In this document: one piece after another, positions 10,146-20,559 of the stretch | Numbering within the stretch: the first letter of the stretch is position 1 | Layout of the letters: each line of letters begins with the position of its first letter | Assembly: GCA_950022655.1 (NCBI GenBank) | Contig: OX465584.1 | Span: forward strand, 7,655,124 to 7,719,123 | Origin: Alentia gelatinosa | Taxonomy: Eukaryota > Annelida > Polychaeta > Phyllodocida > Polynoidae | Direction of reading: 5' to 3' | Length of the DNA: 64,000 bases | Position numbers and translations under genes: made by a program | Notes under the pieces: model-generated | What the model was told of the DNA's origin: nothing | The model's input: the letters and a program-made list of their open reading frames with translations, nothing else | Database searches by the model: none

Positions 10146-10724
10146 TTACAAGGTCTCTTAGTTCTAGTGATGGAAGTGAGTGATGAGATGAGTTAATGGA
10201 TATGATAATTTCATAACGTTAAAAGTGAAGATTGTTGCTCAAGAAAAGTGTGTTAATCTAGGTGTCTAGGTGTCTACATTTTCTAAGCCTACATTGTGTT
10301 GTAATACATCATACCATGATGGAGCAGGACAGAGGTTGAACATTGTGTAGTTTCGCGTAGGTACAATTCAGCATACACACCTGGGATGGTATGATGATGT
10401 CATGGCTTAATATGATGTCCGATATGTAGGCGTACGGCGGATTCTGAAGGCGTTTCTTGTCAGTTACTACCGGGTTGTATATGTCTGTAGTTCATCTGGA
10501 GCTCTCCAGGGGGCGTGGTCAGTGTCTCTCTCTGAACCCTCTAACCGCAGCATGACGCCTCAAGGCATGTCCTGAGGTACGGCAGCATGATGCCTCCAGG
10601 TATGTCTGTAACGGCATGTAAACGTTAGGGCCCACCACCCGAACGTCGGGACGTTAGAGCCCACTCATTGGGACGTTAGGGCAATGCCGCTGTGTCATAC
10701 TGTGCAGGGCAGCTTGGTGCTACA
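10146..10724. other. Unassigned, with short dyads near its end
   Basis: Contains GCATGATGCCTCC and ACGTTAGGGCCC/ACGTTAGAGCCC repeats at 10545-10690. The ATGATGCCT block is also the core of the satellite at 63010-64000. Confidence 0.4.
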
Positions 10725-11120
10725 GAGAATTAGTAGAAACCAAACGAGAGTTAGCCTTCTCAATGATTATGCCACGATGGGCAGGTTTTGTATTACTACA
10801 CGAGGCGTAAGAGAAGCAGACCTGACCAGAGTGGTATAAACATTGAGAAGGCTAACTCGAGTTTGGTTTCGTATTTATCCTACCCCATCTCACTGATATA
10901 CAGAGTAAACTTTGTAATTATCGATGTTAGTAGCGTGTTGACACTCATCGGAGGATGGCTGCGTTTATCAATGCTGCCGGAGCTACTTTCGTTACCTCGT
11001 CTCTGATTGGTCCTTTTTTTCTATTCACCTTGGTGCATAATTGACACTTTATTCAACGCTCCGTCAAATACACTGAGTCAATGATAAACCTATGGCATTT
11101 TTTATTAGGGGTAGGATAAA
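10725..11120 (-). mobile_element. Group I hairpin element, family X2
   Basis: Hairpin at about 10725-10868 with arms GAAACCAAACGAGAGTTAGCC and GGCTAACTCGAGTTTGGTTTC and a tip CTACACGAGGCGTAAG. The body is bounded by TTTATCCTACCCC at about 10874 and GGGGTAGGATAAA ending at 11120. The body contains TTTGTAATTATCGATGTTAG and CATCGGAGGATGG. It matches the copy at 61883-62275 over its whole length. Confidence 0.85.
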
Positions 11121-11285
11121 GGGCTAAGTACAGGTTTATTATCATACAGGCTAAAATCCCATGAAATACTACCTGCTGCAAGGGGTGCATTATAAACAAT
11201 GTTAGGGCACACTGAGGGTGAATGAGCTACGAATTAATGAATCAAAAAGTGAATAAAATGACGTTTTTTCTTGACGTTTAAGGTA
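11121..11285. other. Unassigned sequence
   Basis: No recognisable feature. Confidence 0.3.
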
Positions 11286-11452
11286 TGTAATAATAAGAAA
11301 ACGCAGCGACTGAGCTGTAGAGAAGCCATCCCCGGCTTTTTGTAACTTAAATACATCCCTCCGCCGTCGGGACGTATTTTATGTACTACAAAAGATCTCG
11401 AACATCCATCCATACGGCGTGAGTAACAACGTTTTCTCTTATTACCGTGCAG
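11286..11452. mobile_element. Foldback remnant
   Basis: Imperfect inverted arms: GTAATAATAAGAAAACG on the left, CGTTTTCTCTTATTACC on the right. The centre carries ACATCCCTCCGCCGTCGGGACGTA. The layout resembles the group II hairpins at 22310 and 28742. No body identified. Confidence 0.45.
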
Positions 11453-11814
11453 GGGAAGTGGGTGCTGCAGGGAAAGGGTTAAGGACAGGTTTATTTTTAT
11501 ACCCTGTATGAAGCACAGATTTTGGCCAAAATGAGCGAATCAGTGCCTTGTTCGTAAATTGGGAGGTGATCTTTTGATAAAACATTAGAAGCTTCTCAAT
11601 CCAGAACACGATCCTTTCATAACAGGAGTGCCATTGTTCATCGCAACTTTATTCATGCATCTTGAGAGGTTCACTTTCTTGACATGCTCCACGTTCACGT
11701 TCCCGCCTCTGTGGGTGGAGAGCTCCACTCTGAGTACACGGAGAGCGGCTCGCGGGGTGTTGAGTAACTCACGAGTTACTGACGGAGAGTGTAGAGTGTG
11801 GGCTGCCGTCCCCA

Positions 11815-12290
11815 CAAGTCACCACCACCTCCCGCCCACCGCCCACCGCCCGCCGCCCTCCGCCCTCCGCCCTCCGCCCTCCGCCCTCCGCCCTCCGCCT
11901 GCCGTCCCCACACAAGCCGTCCGCCGCCACCCTCCGCCACCCTCCGCCCTCCGCCTGCCGTCCCCACACAAGCCGTCCGCCGCCACCCTCCGCCACCCTC
12001 CGCCCTCCGCCGGCCTCCTTTCACCCGCCGCCCCCCACCCCCCGCCCACCGCCCATCGCCACCCTCCGCCCGCCGTCCGCCGCCCAACGCCCAACGCCTA
12101 ATGCCCGCCGACCGCTCCCGCCCGCCCGCCGCCCACCAGTCACCATCACTTCCCGCCCGCCCTCCTTCCATCTGCCCCCGCCGGCTCCCGCCCACTCGCC
12201 GGCCGTACGGCGCCGCCCGCCGCTCCCGCCCGTCCCCCTCCCGCCGCCCGTACGCCGCCGCTCGCACGCCAGCGGCCAGTGAGCAGTGAG
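11815..12290. repeat. CCCTCCG/CCGCC low-complexity tract
   Basis: Dense C-rich repeats: a CCCTCCG series at 11860-11900 and a duplicated segment near 11898-12005 containing CTGCCGTCCCCACACAAGCC. Reads open in several frames on both strands, giving proline-, arginine- or glycine-rich ORFs of up to 163 codons that are composition artefacts. The G-rich complementary strand has many GGG runs. High CpG. Confidence 0.85.
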
Positions 12291-12520
12291 CAGGTCGTCG
12301 TCGGCGGCGCCTCCATACTTCAGCGCGAGCAGCTCAGTGGGGCAGGCCGCATTCCGCCCGGGTCGACCGCCATCCGGGTAAGTGACACACCAATTAACGC
12401 CTGGTTTGTGAGCTCCTCCAGCGCGGCCTCCAGGGCGCCGGGGCGCGGCTAAGGAGCTGGTAGGGGTGAGGAGGGGAGTGCCGCACCCCGCTGAGGCATC
12501 GGTCAATCAGGGGTGACGCT
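12250..12520 (+). promoter_or_regulatory. CpG-rich stretch, possible promoter/first exon
   Basis: One of the few strongly CpG-rich stretches. CGGCGGCGCC-type blocks are followed at 12373-12379 by GGGTAAGT, a good 5' splice donor consensus. An untranslated first exon with a CpG promoter would look like this, but no downstream acceptor or coding exon was recognised. It could equally be GC-rich repeat. Confidence 0.25.
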
Positions 12521-12529
12521 AAGAACACA

Positions 12530-12755
12530 GGGCGGGGCTCCTCTGTGGGCGCCGTGTGGGCGCTTATAGGGTGACGCCTTTAGGGGTGGCGCTTATATGT
12601 GGTGCCTTTAGGGTGGCGCTTATATGTGATGCCTTTAGGGTGACGCTTATAGTATAACGCCTTTAGGGGTGACGCCTTTAGGGGTGACGCCTTTAGGTGT
12701 GACGCCTTTAGGGGTGACGCTTATAGGATGGCGCTTATAGGGTGGCGCCATGAGA
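12530..12755 (+). repeat. Minisatellite, GACGCCTTTAGGGGT unit
   Basis: About 12 units of 15-20 bp alternating GGTGACGCCTTTAGG and GGTGGCGCTTATAGG. Confidence 0.85.
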
Positions 12756-12970
12756 GGCAACTTAGGCGAGGACTTATGAAGCTGCAAGTTTTACATCCCA
12801 CGTATATTGCGTATATTGCTTTTGTGTTTCCAATACCACGAAAAATGCATCATTGTTAATGTAGCAGGGGGGGGGGCTTCTCCAACACTTGTGTACATAG
12901 AGGATGTTACTGTTTAACACACTTAGGATCCCCGCAAGGAGTTAAGGCCTCTTTACACTGTGTGGCTGGG

Positions 12971-13001
<31 letters not shown>

Positions 13002-13005
13002 CTTG
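12756..13005. other. Unassigned, with G-runs
   Basis: GT repeats and G-runs at about 12867 and 12986-13000. No gene. Confidence 0.4.
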
Positions 13006-13390
13006 CGAGCAGGTACCTCTAGTCTGAGATTGGGGATACCTGGCACCTCCAGTCTGAGACTGGAGGTACCGCGCTTGAAACTGGAGGTACGTCCATCGTA
13101 AGGTACGCGTAAATATATGTGAACCATCCCACTTTTGACTTGAAAGCTTGCGACTGGAGGTACCTTGGTACGCCCAGTCTGAGACTATAGTGGTACCAAA
13201 TATCAAACAAGTTTGATATTCAGAAAATGCTAGAGATTGGGGATACCTGGTACATCCAGTCTGAGACTAGAGGTACCCAGTAGGCCCAGTCTCAGAGTAG
13301 CGGGACGCATGTAGTTCACACTGTGCGTTTTGCGCTCACAGGTACCTCCAGTCTAAGACTGGGCGTACCTAGGGACCTCCCGTCGCACAG
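13006..13390. repeat. Cluster of ACCTCCAGTCTGAGACTGGAGGT palindromic units
   Basis: The 23-bp near-palindrome (CCTCCAGTCTGAGACTGGAGG at its core) and half-units recur at about 13013, 13045, 13150, 13250, 13300 and 13345, often preceded by GGTAC. It is neither a simple tandem array nor a recognisable transposon. Confidence 0.75.
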
Positions 13391-13780
13391 TCTGAACTGG
13401 GCATTACATTGGTTAATCTGGCAGAGGTTTTATTATGGCTATTTCCTAACATTTTGCTCTTTTTGTGTAGTAGTGATATTACTTTAGTCAATCACAGAAT
13501 AGTGGTAATGATGAGGGGAAAGAGATACCTTAAAACAACGAATATTCAGTAGGCAATGGTTAAGATAGTGTGAGTCTCTTAAAAATGCTCATACGTGATG
13601 TTATTATGGTAATAACACACCTGATCCTCCTTAGAAACTAGCCGTGAACTTCATACCAATAAATGAGACAGAATACAACATAAAACGACCGAATATTGGC
13701 CCAAGAAAAAGTCTCCTCATTCCCGATATGGGATTGAGCGTAGTTATCATTTGATGTTCTAACCCAGACTGCGCATTGCT
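13391..13780. other. Unassigned sequence
   Basis: No recognised gene or repeat. Confidence 0.35.
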
Positions 13781-14090
13781 ATAGGGCATATATCCTATGA
13801 TCCATGGGGGCTGCCATGACGCCCCCAGTAGGTGTTCTTCACTAATGGAGGTGAAAAAGTAGGTGTTCTTCACTAATGGAGGTGCAAAAGAAGTGAGTGA
13901 TAATTGGGAAATGTCACAACTCTTGCCTTGTTCACATACGTAAATAAAGTGTTCCAAGCGAAAAACATCATGTCCTGGGTTTTAGCATTATATCTTCCTG
14001 CTCTGGGATGGGTGTAGAGAGTCAACGGAACCATGGTGAATTTGGTTAGAACAAAGTGCCAATATAGTCGGGGGACAACCACTCTCATCA
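13780..14090 (+). repeat. Dispersed repeat family S, copy 1
   Basis: Contains two units of the 31-bp block AGTAGGTGTTCTTCACTAAT followed by GGAGGTGAAAA, then AAGTGAGTGATAATTGGGAA, TGTCACAACT and GGGTGTAGAGAGTCAA. Copies: 29779-30125 (opposite strand, five units) and 42790-43105 (two units). Confidence 0.8.
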
Positions 14091-14134
14091 GTTATCATAA
14101 TCTATAGACAATATTGAGTCATGGCTAAAATTCC

Positions 14135-14290
14135 TCCATGGCAAGCCCAACTAATTTTTTCGGATAAAATTCATGGATAATTGGTCCCGCCATGCACCTG
14201 ATGTTTTGAATGGCGTCGGGGGGGGGGGGGGGGGCAAGATGGCCACAGCCATAGCACAATAGCTGTGTGCCCTATATTGCCTTAGGTTGA
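14135..14290 (-). repeat. Repeat family T, uninterrupted (empty-site) copy
   Basis: The opposite-strand counterpart of 5970-6074 plus 7044-7115, with GGTCCCGC present once at 14183-14190. It also carries a G-run at 14218-14234. It shows the pre-insertion state of the 6.0-7.1 kb locus. Confidence 0.8.
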
Positions 14291-15260
14291 ATTCACACGG
14301 TGGGATTCATGTACCTAACTAGCTGTTTGTCTGAGACAAATACTGTTAAGGTTCTGTACTTGGAACACAATATTCCAATCTGAATGCTCGCGTTCCATTT
14401 CTCCGAGACAAGTAGTTTCCCCTGCAATTGTTGGTGACGATTATCCCAAAAGTGGATTTACACGGTTGGATTCATGTACCTCACGGGTTAAAATCTCATG
14501 AGATACTGTTCCTTTTTAGGGGTAAATGTCACCAACCATTGCAGAGGAAAAATATGTCTCAGGGAAATAGCACCCTACAATTTAGACGAAGAGATTGTGT
14601 TCGAGTACAGAATTTCAGCAGGATTTGTCTCAGACAAATACCCTGTGAGGTACAGGAATCCCATCGTGCGAATTCCTGCTTTATGACATACAGTATCTAA
14701 AGTGGGATTCACACGGTGGGACAAATGGACCTAAGACTGATGTACTTCACACCTTTGCACCAGTTGGCTACTTTTTCCCGTTGGGTACAAAGTTTCACAG
14801 ATTGGGGTGTTCTACAGTCTCAGGGTAACATGGCGCATTCAATTCACATGGGCATACTTACCAGGTATATAGTCTCACCCCTAAACAGGGTACACAGGGT
14901 ACACATTCGCCAAATCAGGGCACTTCCCTGTTAGAATAGGTCTAATTTGGGACCACTGAGTCTCACAGACAAGGGGAAAACGTGGGAAGTACATTTGTCT
15001 CACCAAAATGCCCCTCCGAATTTTAGACCTGTTTAAAGTCAAAATCTTATGAGATTCTGTTCCTTGTGAGGGTGATTGTCGCCGACAATTGCAAGAGAAA
15101 AAAGTTGTCTCAGCAAAATGGAACCATACAATTCAGACGAGGAGATTGTGTTCCAGAACCGAATCTCAGCAGGATTTGTCTCAGTTTAACGCTCTGTGAG
15201 GTATATGGATCACATCATGTGAATCCCGCTTTATAGATTATAGGGGCATTTTGGTGGGAC
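14291..15260. repeat. Degenerate repeats with TCTGAGACAAAT and GGGATTCA blocks
   Basis: CACACGGTGGGATTCATGTACCT recurs near 14296, 14460 and 14708, and TTGTCTCAG/TCTGAGACAAAT recurs throughout. The vocabulary is related to the minisatellite at 15775-16410. No coding evidence. Confidence 0.5.
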
Positions 15261-15469
15261 AAATGTACTCAATGCTGAGTAACGGACATAAATAAGACGA
15301 CAGGCGCGACGGCAGTTAGGAAATTTATTAAATAGTTTTAGGTAAAACAGGTAGTACTTTGAACATGGAGTATGGTAGGATATACTGAACGACCTGTAGA
15401 ATAGAAGAATTCTGTAAACATGAGTCCGGAATTTATCCTGGTCGAAGGACCAACAAGAAAAGTTTTTGG

Positions 15470-15665
15470 CGTGGGTGGGCGGGTCAAAGTTTTCTTTTAA
15501 GTCCTGCGGCGCGCGTGCCGGCGTGACGTCATGGGGACACGTCATGGATAGTAGTGTCCCGTCGCGCCGAGAGAGGGCGCCACCCACGTTATCCGGATTT
15601 GCCGCCGGCCTCCCGCTGACTTGTCCTCGTGTACTCGTCCTAAAACCCAACCTAGCCAATAGGAG
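15470..15665. promoter_or_regulatory. CpG-rich stretch with CRE and CCAAT
   Basis: GC-rich relative to its surroundings. It contains a full CRE TGACGTCA at 15524-15531, GGCGCC, and CCAAT at about 15656. These are common in housekeeping promoters, but no transcript can be shown. Confidence 0.25.
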
Positions 15666-15774
15666 GCCAGCAAGTAGGATCATGTGTGTCCTTCCATGTA
15701 AATCAAATTTGCCATTTTTCCTTGACATTGGCAAAAGCAAATATTGGCACCTTACCATGACATTTTATACAAAA

Positions 15775-16410
15775 GGAGAATTGTCTGAGACTAGGGGATA
15801 GGTGTGAAATACACCTATCTCAGGTTCATTAGTCTCTATGTGTAGAGTCCATTTCAGTAGAATCGTCTTCGACTGGTGGAAAGGTGTGAAGTATGTCTCT
15901 ATGTGTAAATCCCACTTTAGGATAATTGCCCCACCTTAGGAGAATTGTCTGAGACTAGGGGAAAGGTGTAAAGTTCACCTGTCTCAGGTGAGTTAGTCTC
16001 TAAGGCTCAATCTCACGTTAGGAGAAACGTTTGTAACTAGTGAAAAAGTATGAAGTACACCCATCTCAGGTACATTAGTCTCTATGTGTGAATCCCACTT
16101 CAGGAGAATTGTTTGTGATAAGGGTAAAGGTGTAAAGTACACCTGTCTCGGGTACATTTGTGTCTACGTGTAAATCCCACTTTAGGAGAATTGTCTGAGA
16201 CAATGAAAAAGGTGTGAAGTACACCCATTTCAGGTATATTAATTATTCATGAGAATACTGTTTTAGACTAGAGGAAAGGTGTGAAATACACCCATCTCAG
16301 GTAGTTTAGTAAATCCCACTTTAGGAGAATTGTCTGAGACTAGGAAAAAGGTGTGAAGTACATCTGTCCCAGGTACATTAGTCTCCATGTGTGAATTCAA
16401 CGGGCCCCAG
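15775..16410 (+). repeat. Minisatellite, about 90-bp unit
   Basis: Six to seven degenerate units, each with CCCACTTTAGGAGAATTGTC, TGAGACTAGGGGAAAGGTG, AAGTACACCTGTCTCAGGTA and CATTAGTCTCTATGTGT. Spacing varies. ORFs within it are not genes. Confidence 0.85.
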
Positions 16411-16774
16411 TTCCAGTATTTTAAGTCTGAAGTTATGACATACAATTATTTTTAGATGGATGTAAACTAAAAAGAGTTCTGTTAGTTCATCATTTAAGTT
16501 TACCTTAAACATGAAGATTACTAATAAGCTTATATAAATATGTGTTTCTAGTACGCAGTTGTGATATAGATCACAAAGAAGTTGAACTATTGCTCAAGTC
16601 ATTCAGTTATAACAGGCTTAAAGTTATAGCCGCTTATTTTACCATTTTGTAGTGTATCATATAGATGGGAAAAGAGTGGTAGACATCTCAAGAAAATAAC
16701 CCAGATAGTACAAGTTTAGTGAGGAGTGGATGGGGGAGACAAGACACCAAAAGCTTTGAGATTTCTAGCACAAG
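16411..16774. other. Unassigned sequence
   Basis: No recognised gene or repeat. Confidence 0.35.
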
Positions 16775-17565
16775 CCAGGGGCCTGTTTAATAATCTAGGA
16801 TATTACATGTAGACTCTTTTCTGTATGCCCTAGACACCCAGCGACAATGTGGGTCAACGTTATTCAGCATATATAAACGGCCTTATGGATGGCTAATACT
16901 GTCTTAGCGAACAGACATAAATATCACTAAACGATAATCCTTGTACGAGTTACAGAAAAGGATCACCATGTATTCGAGCATAGATTATTAAACAGATATT
17001 ACATGTAGACTCTTTTCTGTATGCCATAGAGACCCAGCAACGATGTGGGTCAACGTTTTATCTCACCCCTGGTACAAGCTTCGTCATAGAAATAACATTA
17101 GGAAAAAATACTCAACGATCACCCATGTAAAGTGACGATACTACGCCACGGCCGTGGCATAGTGAATTTGAGATGACGTCATATGGATTCGCTAGGTATA
17201 TTCGAGCTATTCTGTTATTCTGATACTATCTAACATCATAGAAAGGGGCGAGATAAATCCAGAATCGCACTCGAATCGTGAAATAGACAATACTCCACTC
17301 GTTTGGATGTGCCATAATCGTCACTCGGCTTCGCCTTGATGACGATACGGGCACATCCAAACTCGTGGAGTATTATCTATTTATACGATTCTCGTTGCAG
17401 TTCAATATAAATTCAACATTTATGGACGGCCTTATGGATGGCTAATACTGTCTTAGTAAACAGACATAAATATCACTAAACGATAATCCTTGTACGAGTT
17501 ACAGAAAAGGATCACCATGTATATGAGCCTAGATTATTAAACGGGCCCCTGGATCGGAGACGACG
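16775..17565 (+). mobile_element. MITE family Q, internally duplicated and interrupted
   Basis: Outer ends are inverted: CCAGGGGCCTGTTTAATAAT at 16775 and ATTATTAAACGGGCCCCTGG at 17546-17565. The internal unit (TTACATGTAGACTCTTTTCTG through AAGGATCACCATGTAT, then AGATTATTAAAC) is present twice in tandem. The first copy (16798-16990) is intact; the second is split by the group I element at 17058-17410. Another family Q copy lies at about 22620-22835. Confidence 0.8.
17058..17410 (+). mobile_element. Group I hairpin element, family C, full length
   Basis: 5' end TTTATCTCACCCCTGGTAC. The body has ATACTCAACGATCACCC and GATGACGTCATATG. The inverted terminus GGGGCGAGATAAATCC is at 17245-17260. The 3' hairpin arms carry ACAATACTCCACTCGTTTGG and CCAAACTCGTGGAGTATT, with tip CACTCGGCTTCGCCTTGATG at 17322-17341. 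The boundaries come from comparing the split family Q unit with the intact one: CAACGT-element-ATTCAAC against CAACGTTATTCAGC at 16853-16866. No target duplication is apparent. Non-coding. Confidence 0.9.
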
Positions 17566-17999
17566 TGGCTGAAAAGATGACAGGCGTCAGATATAGGTCA
17601 TAACTGTAAAGGTCAGCGTTCTACCACACTGTGTTTCCCTGACAGACATTGCCCGACCTATAGTAAGGGACTAAGGTAAGAGAACATGTTCTCATGGGAC
17701 CCTGTCCATCGTCAAATGGATCTGTGGTGGCCGTAGCGGGAAGGATGGAACCTGAAAACGGAACAACCGTTTCCGCCTGCCTACAAAGGGCACACAAAGC
17801 TGTCAGTGTCTATGAGAACAGGGATTCTATACGAGACTAACATAGAATGAACTTATACGATGGCGGTTTATGCGCCTTGTGAAGAAGATATGAAATGATA
17901 TATAGAGAACAGAGAAAAGGAAGATGAATGGCTCAAAAGGGGGCTTAACATTGCAATCCCGCATTAAAAATACGTATTCTCAGGATTGGTAACGGTGTA
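17566..17999. other. Unassigned sequence
   Basis: No recognised gene or repeat. Confidence 0.35.
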
Positions 18000-18700
18000 T
18001 GAATAGATTATAAATAATGGTTTTGTGGACAGGCAACCGTAAACCATGCGAGTTTGACGCGTAGTAATACACAAGCGCTAGCGACATCAACCTGGAGTGC
18101 CTTACAGAGGCACCTGTTCACATCACATCATCTTTTCGATTAGATTAACACCAGTAATTGCCATATTCCTGGTATAGAATTATATAGACCTGCATCGAGA
18201 ATCGTATAAATAGACAATACTCCATGATTTTGGCTGGGCCGCATTCGTCATCGAGGCAAAGACGAGTGACGATTATGGCACAGCCAAACGAGTGGAGTAT
18301 TGTCTATTTTATGATTCGAGTGCAGTTCTGGATTTATCTTACCCCTTTCTATGACATTAAATATCATCACAACTTCAGAATAATCACAATAGACTTAGCA
18401 AATCCACTACGTCACGGCCGTGGCGTAGTAGTGTAACTTTACCAGGATGATCGTTGAGTATATTTTTCTAATGTTACTCCTATGGCTAAACTTGTGCCAA
18501 GGGTGAGGTAAATAGGGACTACTTCCTTGCTCTATAGCACAAAGTGACGACTATTTTTACGTATACAATGGCTTTCAGGCCATATACCACAGATTTGAAT
18601 CCGTATACCACAGTTATACTATCTGACGGGTTTTATATAATGGGTTGTGGTTTACTGAGTCCCCATACATTTTCAATGGGGACTTACGATGGAAAATAAA
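18000..18700 (+). repeat. Dispersed repeat family N, interrupted copy
   Basis: Blocks shared with 21840-22120, 38740-39065 and part of 28625-28735: ATTAACACCAGTAATTG.CATATT, AATAGGGACTA, TTGCTCTATAGCACAA, ACCACAGATTTGAATCC.TATACCACAGTTAT and TTTTATATAATGGGT. The copy is split by the family C element at 18180-18511. Confidence 0.75.
18180..18511 (-). mobile_element. Group I hairpin element, family C, inserted in repeat N
   Basis: Opposite orientation to 17058-17410. The hairpin at about 18180-18337 has tip CGAGGCAAAGACGAGTGACG, then TTATCTTACCCCTTTCTATG, the body with CACGGCCGTGGCGTAGTAG, and the terminus CCAAGGGTGAGGTAA. Comparison with the empty family N copies (GGTATAACAATAGGGAC at 38873 and 21956) places the ends at TTATATAG and GAGGTAA, with no duplication visible. 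Confidence 0.88.
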
Positions 18701-19086
18701 GTCTAAATCCAACTAGCCAGAGGTTCAAATATCCGTACAGGTATCTCAATATATTAAATACTGACACAGAGTATTACGTAGGAGTAGATGTAGATGAAAA
18801 AGATAACAGTGGATGGTCTAGTGTTCTTATCGGTGTATTGTCTTTGTTTGTACAAAGTAACTTTGTCATTGTATACCGATACATAAATATCCTGGCATAC
18901 AGAGAAGAATATGTTGTTTTTTTAAAAGATTTTTTATTGGTGATACTGAGTTCATACAAAGCATCTTTTGTAATAGGGTATAAGATGTCAGCCAATAAAG
19001 GACCGTAATAAACACCCTCTCAGCTATACGGAATATCCTGGTTTTCATCAAGTTTTCTTACATGGCCGTTTATTACAAGGATGTGA
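18701..19086. other. Unassigned sequence
   Basis: No recognised gene or repeat; only short chance ORFs. Confidence 0.35.
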
Positions 19087-19094
19087 GTATCTTA

Positions 19095-19136
19095 AAACAT
19101 GTATTATCATGAAACATCACGAAATTTCATATGATT
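19095..19136 (+). mobile_element. Hairpin-arm fragment at satellite edge
   Basis: TATCATGAAACATCACGAAATTTCATATGATTGT matches the arm of the group I hairpin at about 36960 (AACGTCATGAAATTTCATAC). The 73-bp satellite starts immediately after it. Confidence 0.5.
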
Positions 19137-20115
19137 GTATCACCATACGCGGAGCATACAAATATACATGTACCCACATAATACAAAGTGTCCATAGAAA
19201 ACACATAGGGAGTGTGTATCACCATACCCGGAGCAGACAGATATACCCACATAATACAAAGTGTCCATAGAAAACACATAGGGAGTGTGTATCACCATAC
19301 CCGGAGCATACAGATATACCCACATAATACAAAGTGTCCATAGAAAACACATAGGTAGTGTGTATCACCATACCCGGAACTACAGATAAATCCATCCAAT
19401 ACAAAGTGTCCATAGAAAACATGTGGGGAGAGTGTATCACCATACCTAGCACATACAGATATATCCACATAATACAAAGTGTCCATAGAAAACACATAGG
19501 GAGTGTGTATCACCATACCCGGAGCATACAGATATACCCACATAATACAAAGTGTCCATAGAAAACACATAGGGAGTGTGTATCACCATACCCGGAACTA
19601 CAGATAAATCCATCCAATACAAAGTGTCCATAGAAAACACATAGGGAGTGTGTATCACCATACCTGGCGCATACAGATATATTCACCTAATACAAAGTGG
19701 CCATAGAAAACACATAGGGAGTGTGTATCACCATACCTGGCGCATACAGATATATCCACCTAATATAAAGTGATCATAGAAAACACATAGGGAGTGTGTA
19801 TCACCATACCCGGAACTACAGATAAATCCATCCAATACAAAGTGGCCATAGAAAACACATAGGGAGTGTGTATCACCATACCTGGCGCATACAGATATAT
19901 CCACCTAATATAAAGTGTTCATAGAAAACACACAGGGAGCATGTATCACCATACCCAGAGTATAACGACATATCCACCTAATAGAAAGTGTCCATAGAAA
20001 ACATGTTGGGAGAGTGTATCACCATACCCGGAGCATACAGATATATACGTTGTATTACCCACCTAATATAAACTGTCCATAAAAAACACGTAGGTAGGAT
20101 GTATAACCATACCCA
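19137..20115 (+). repeat. 73-bp tandem satellite, array 2
   Basis: About 13 units of the 1381-2330 satellite. A variant unit carrying GGAACTACAGATAAATCCATCC recurs at 19375, 19593 and 19812, i.e. every three units (about 219 bp), indicating a higher-order repeat. The last unit (about 20050) reads GTATTACCCACCTAATATAA, matching the D-element terminus. Overlapping ORFs of 60-92 codons are repeat artefacts. Confidence 0.93.
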
Positions 20116-20558
20116 GAGCACACAAACAAGTTGGTTGATAGGACTGCATACAGAAAGATAATGAGCATGAAAAACAGTGCGTACCTAAATGAACTAATGT
20201 CGGTACGCCACTTGTTAGGAAAAGGTGGATAATTAATGTGATATGGACAGGTTTTGGTGAAATGTTGTTTCCTGAACCAGCCAGTATTGTGTGGCATTCA
20301 GCACAGACACATCCAAACTTCACCATTACAGCCTGTACAAATACCTCCAAGTCTCTCAGCATAGACTTTGTCCACGACTCACAAATACAGCCTGAACGAA
20401 AAGCTACACAGCCATCAGCTTAACCTAATCCCCCATTTCCCAAAGGCAAGACATTGATTTGTCCCGCCCACCTTTGATCCTCCTCACCTCTAAATATACG
20501 CCAACCTCATGCAGAACTAAATTACTTCCACGAAAAACAAAATATAGAGAACTCCATG
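20116..20558. other. Unassigned sequence
   Basis: No gene recognised. Confidence 0.35.
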
Positions 20559-20559
20559 T

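Noticed and set aside
11628..12506. Several 90-163 codon Pro/Arg/Gly-rich ORFs on both strands
   Set aside because: They come from the C-rich CCCTCCG tract, which lacks stops in most frames.
15530..15570. CTCF site (GAGAGAGGGCGCC)
   Set aside because: Only a partial match to the consensus; not enough to report as a site.
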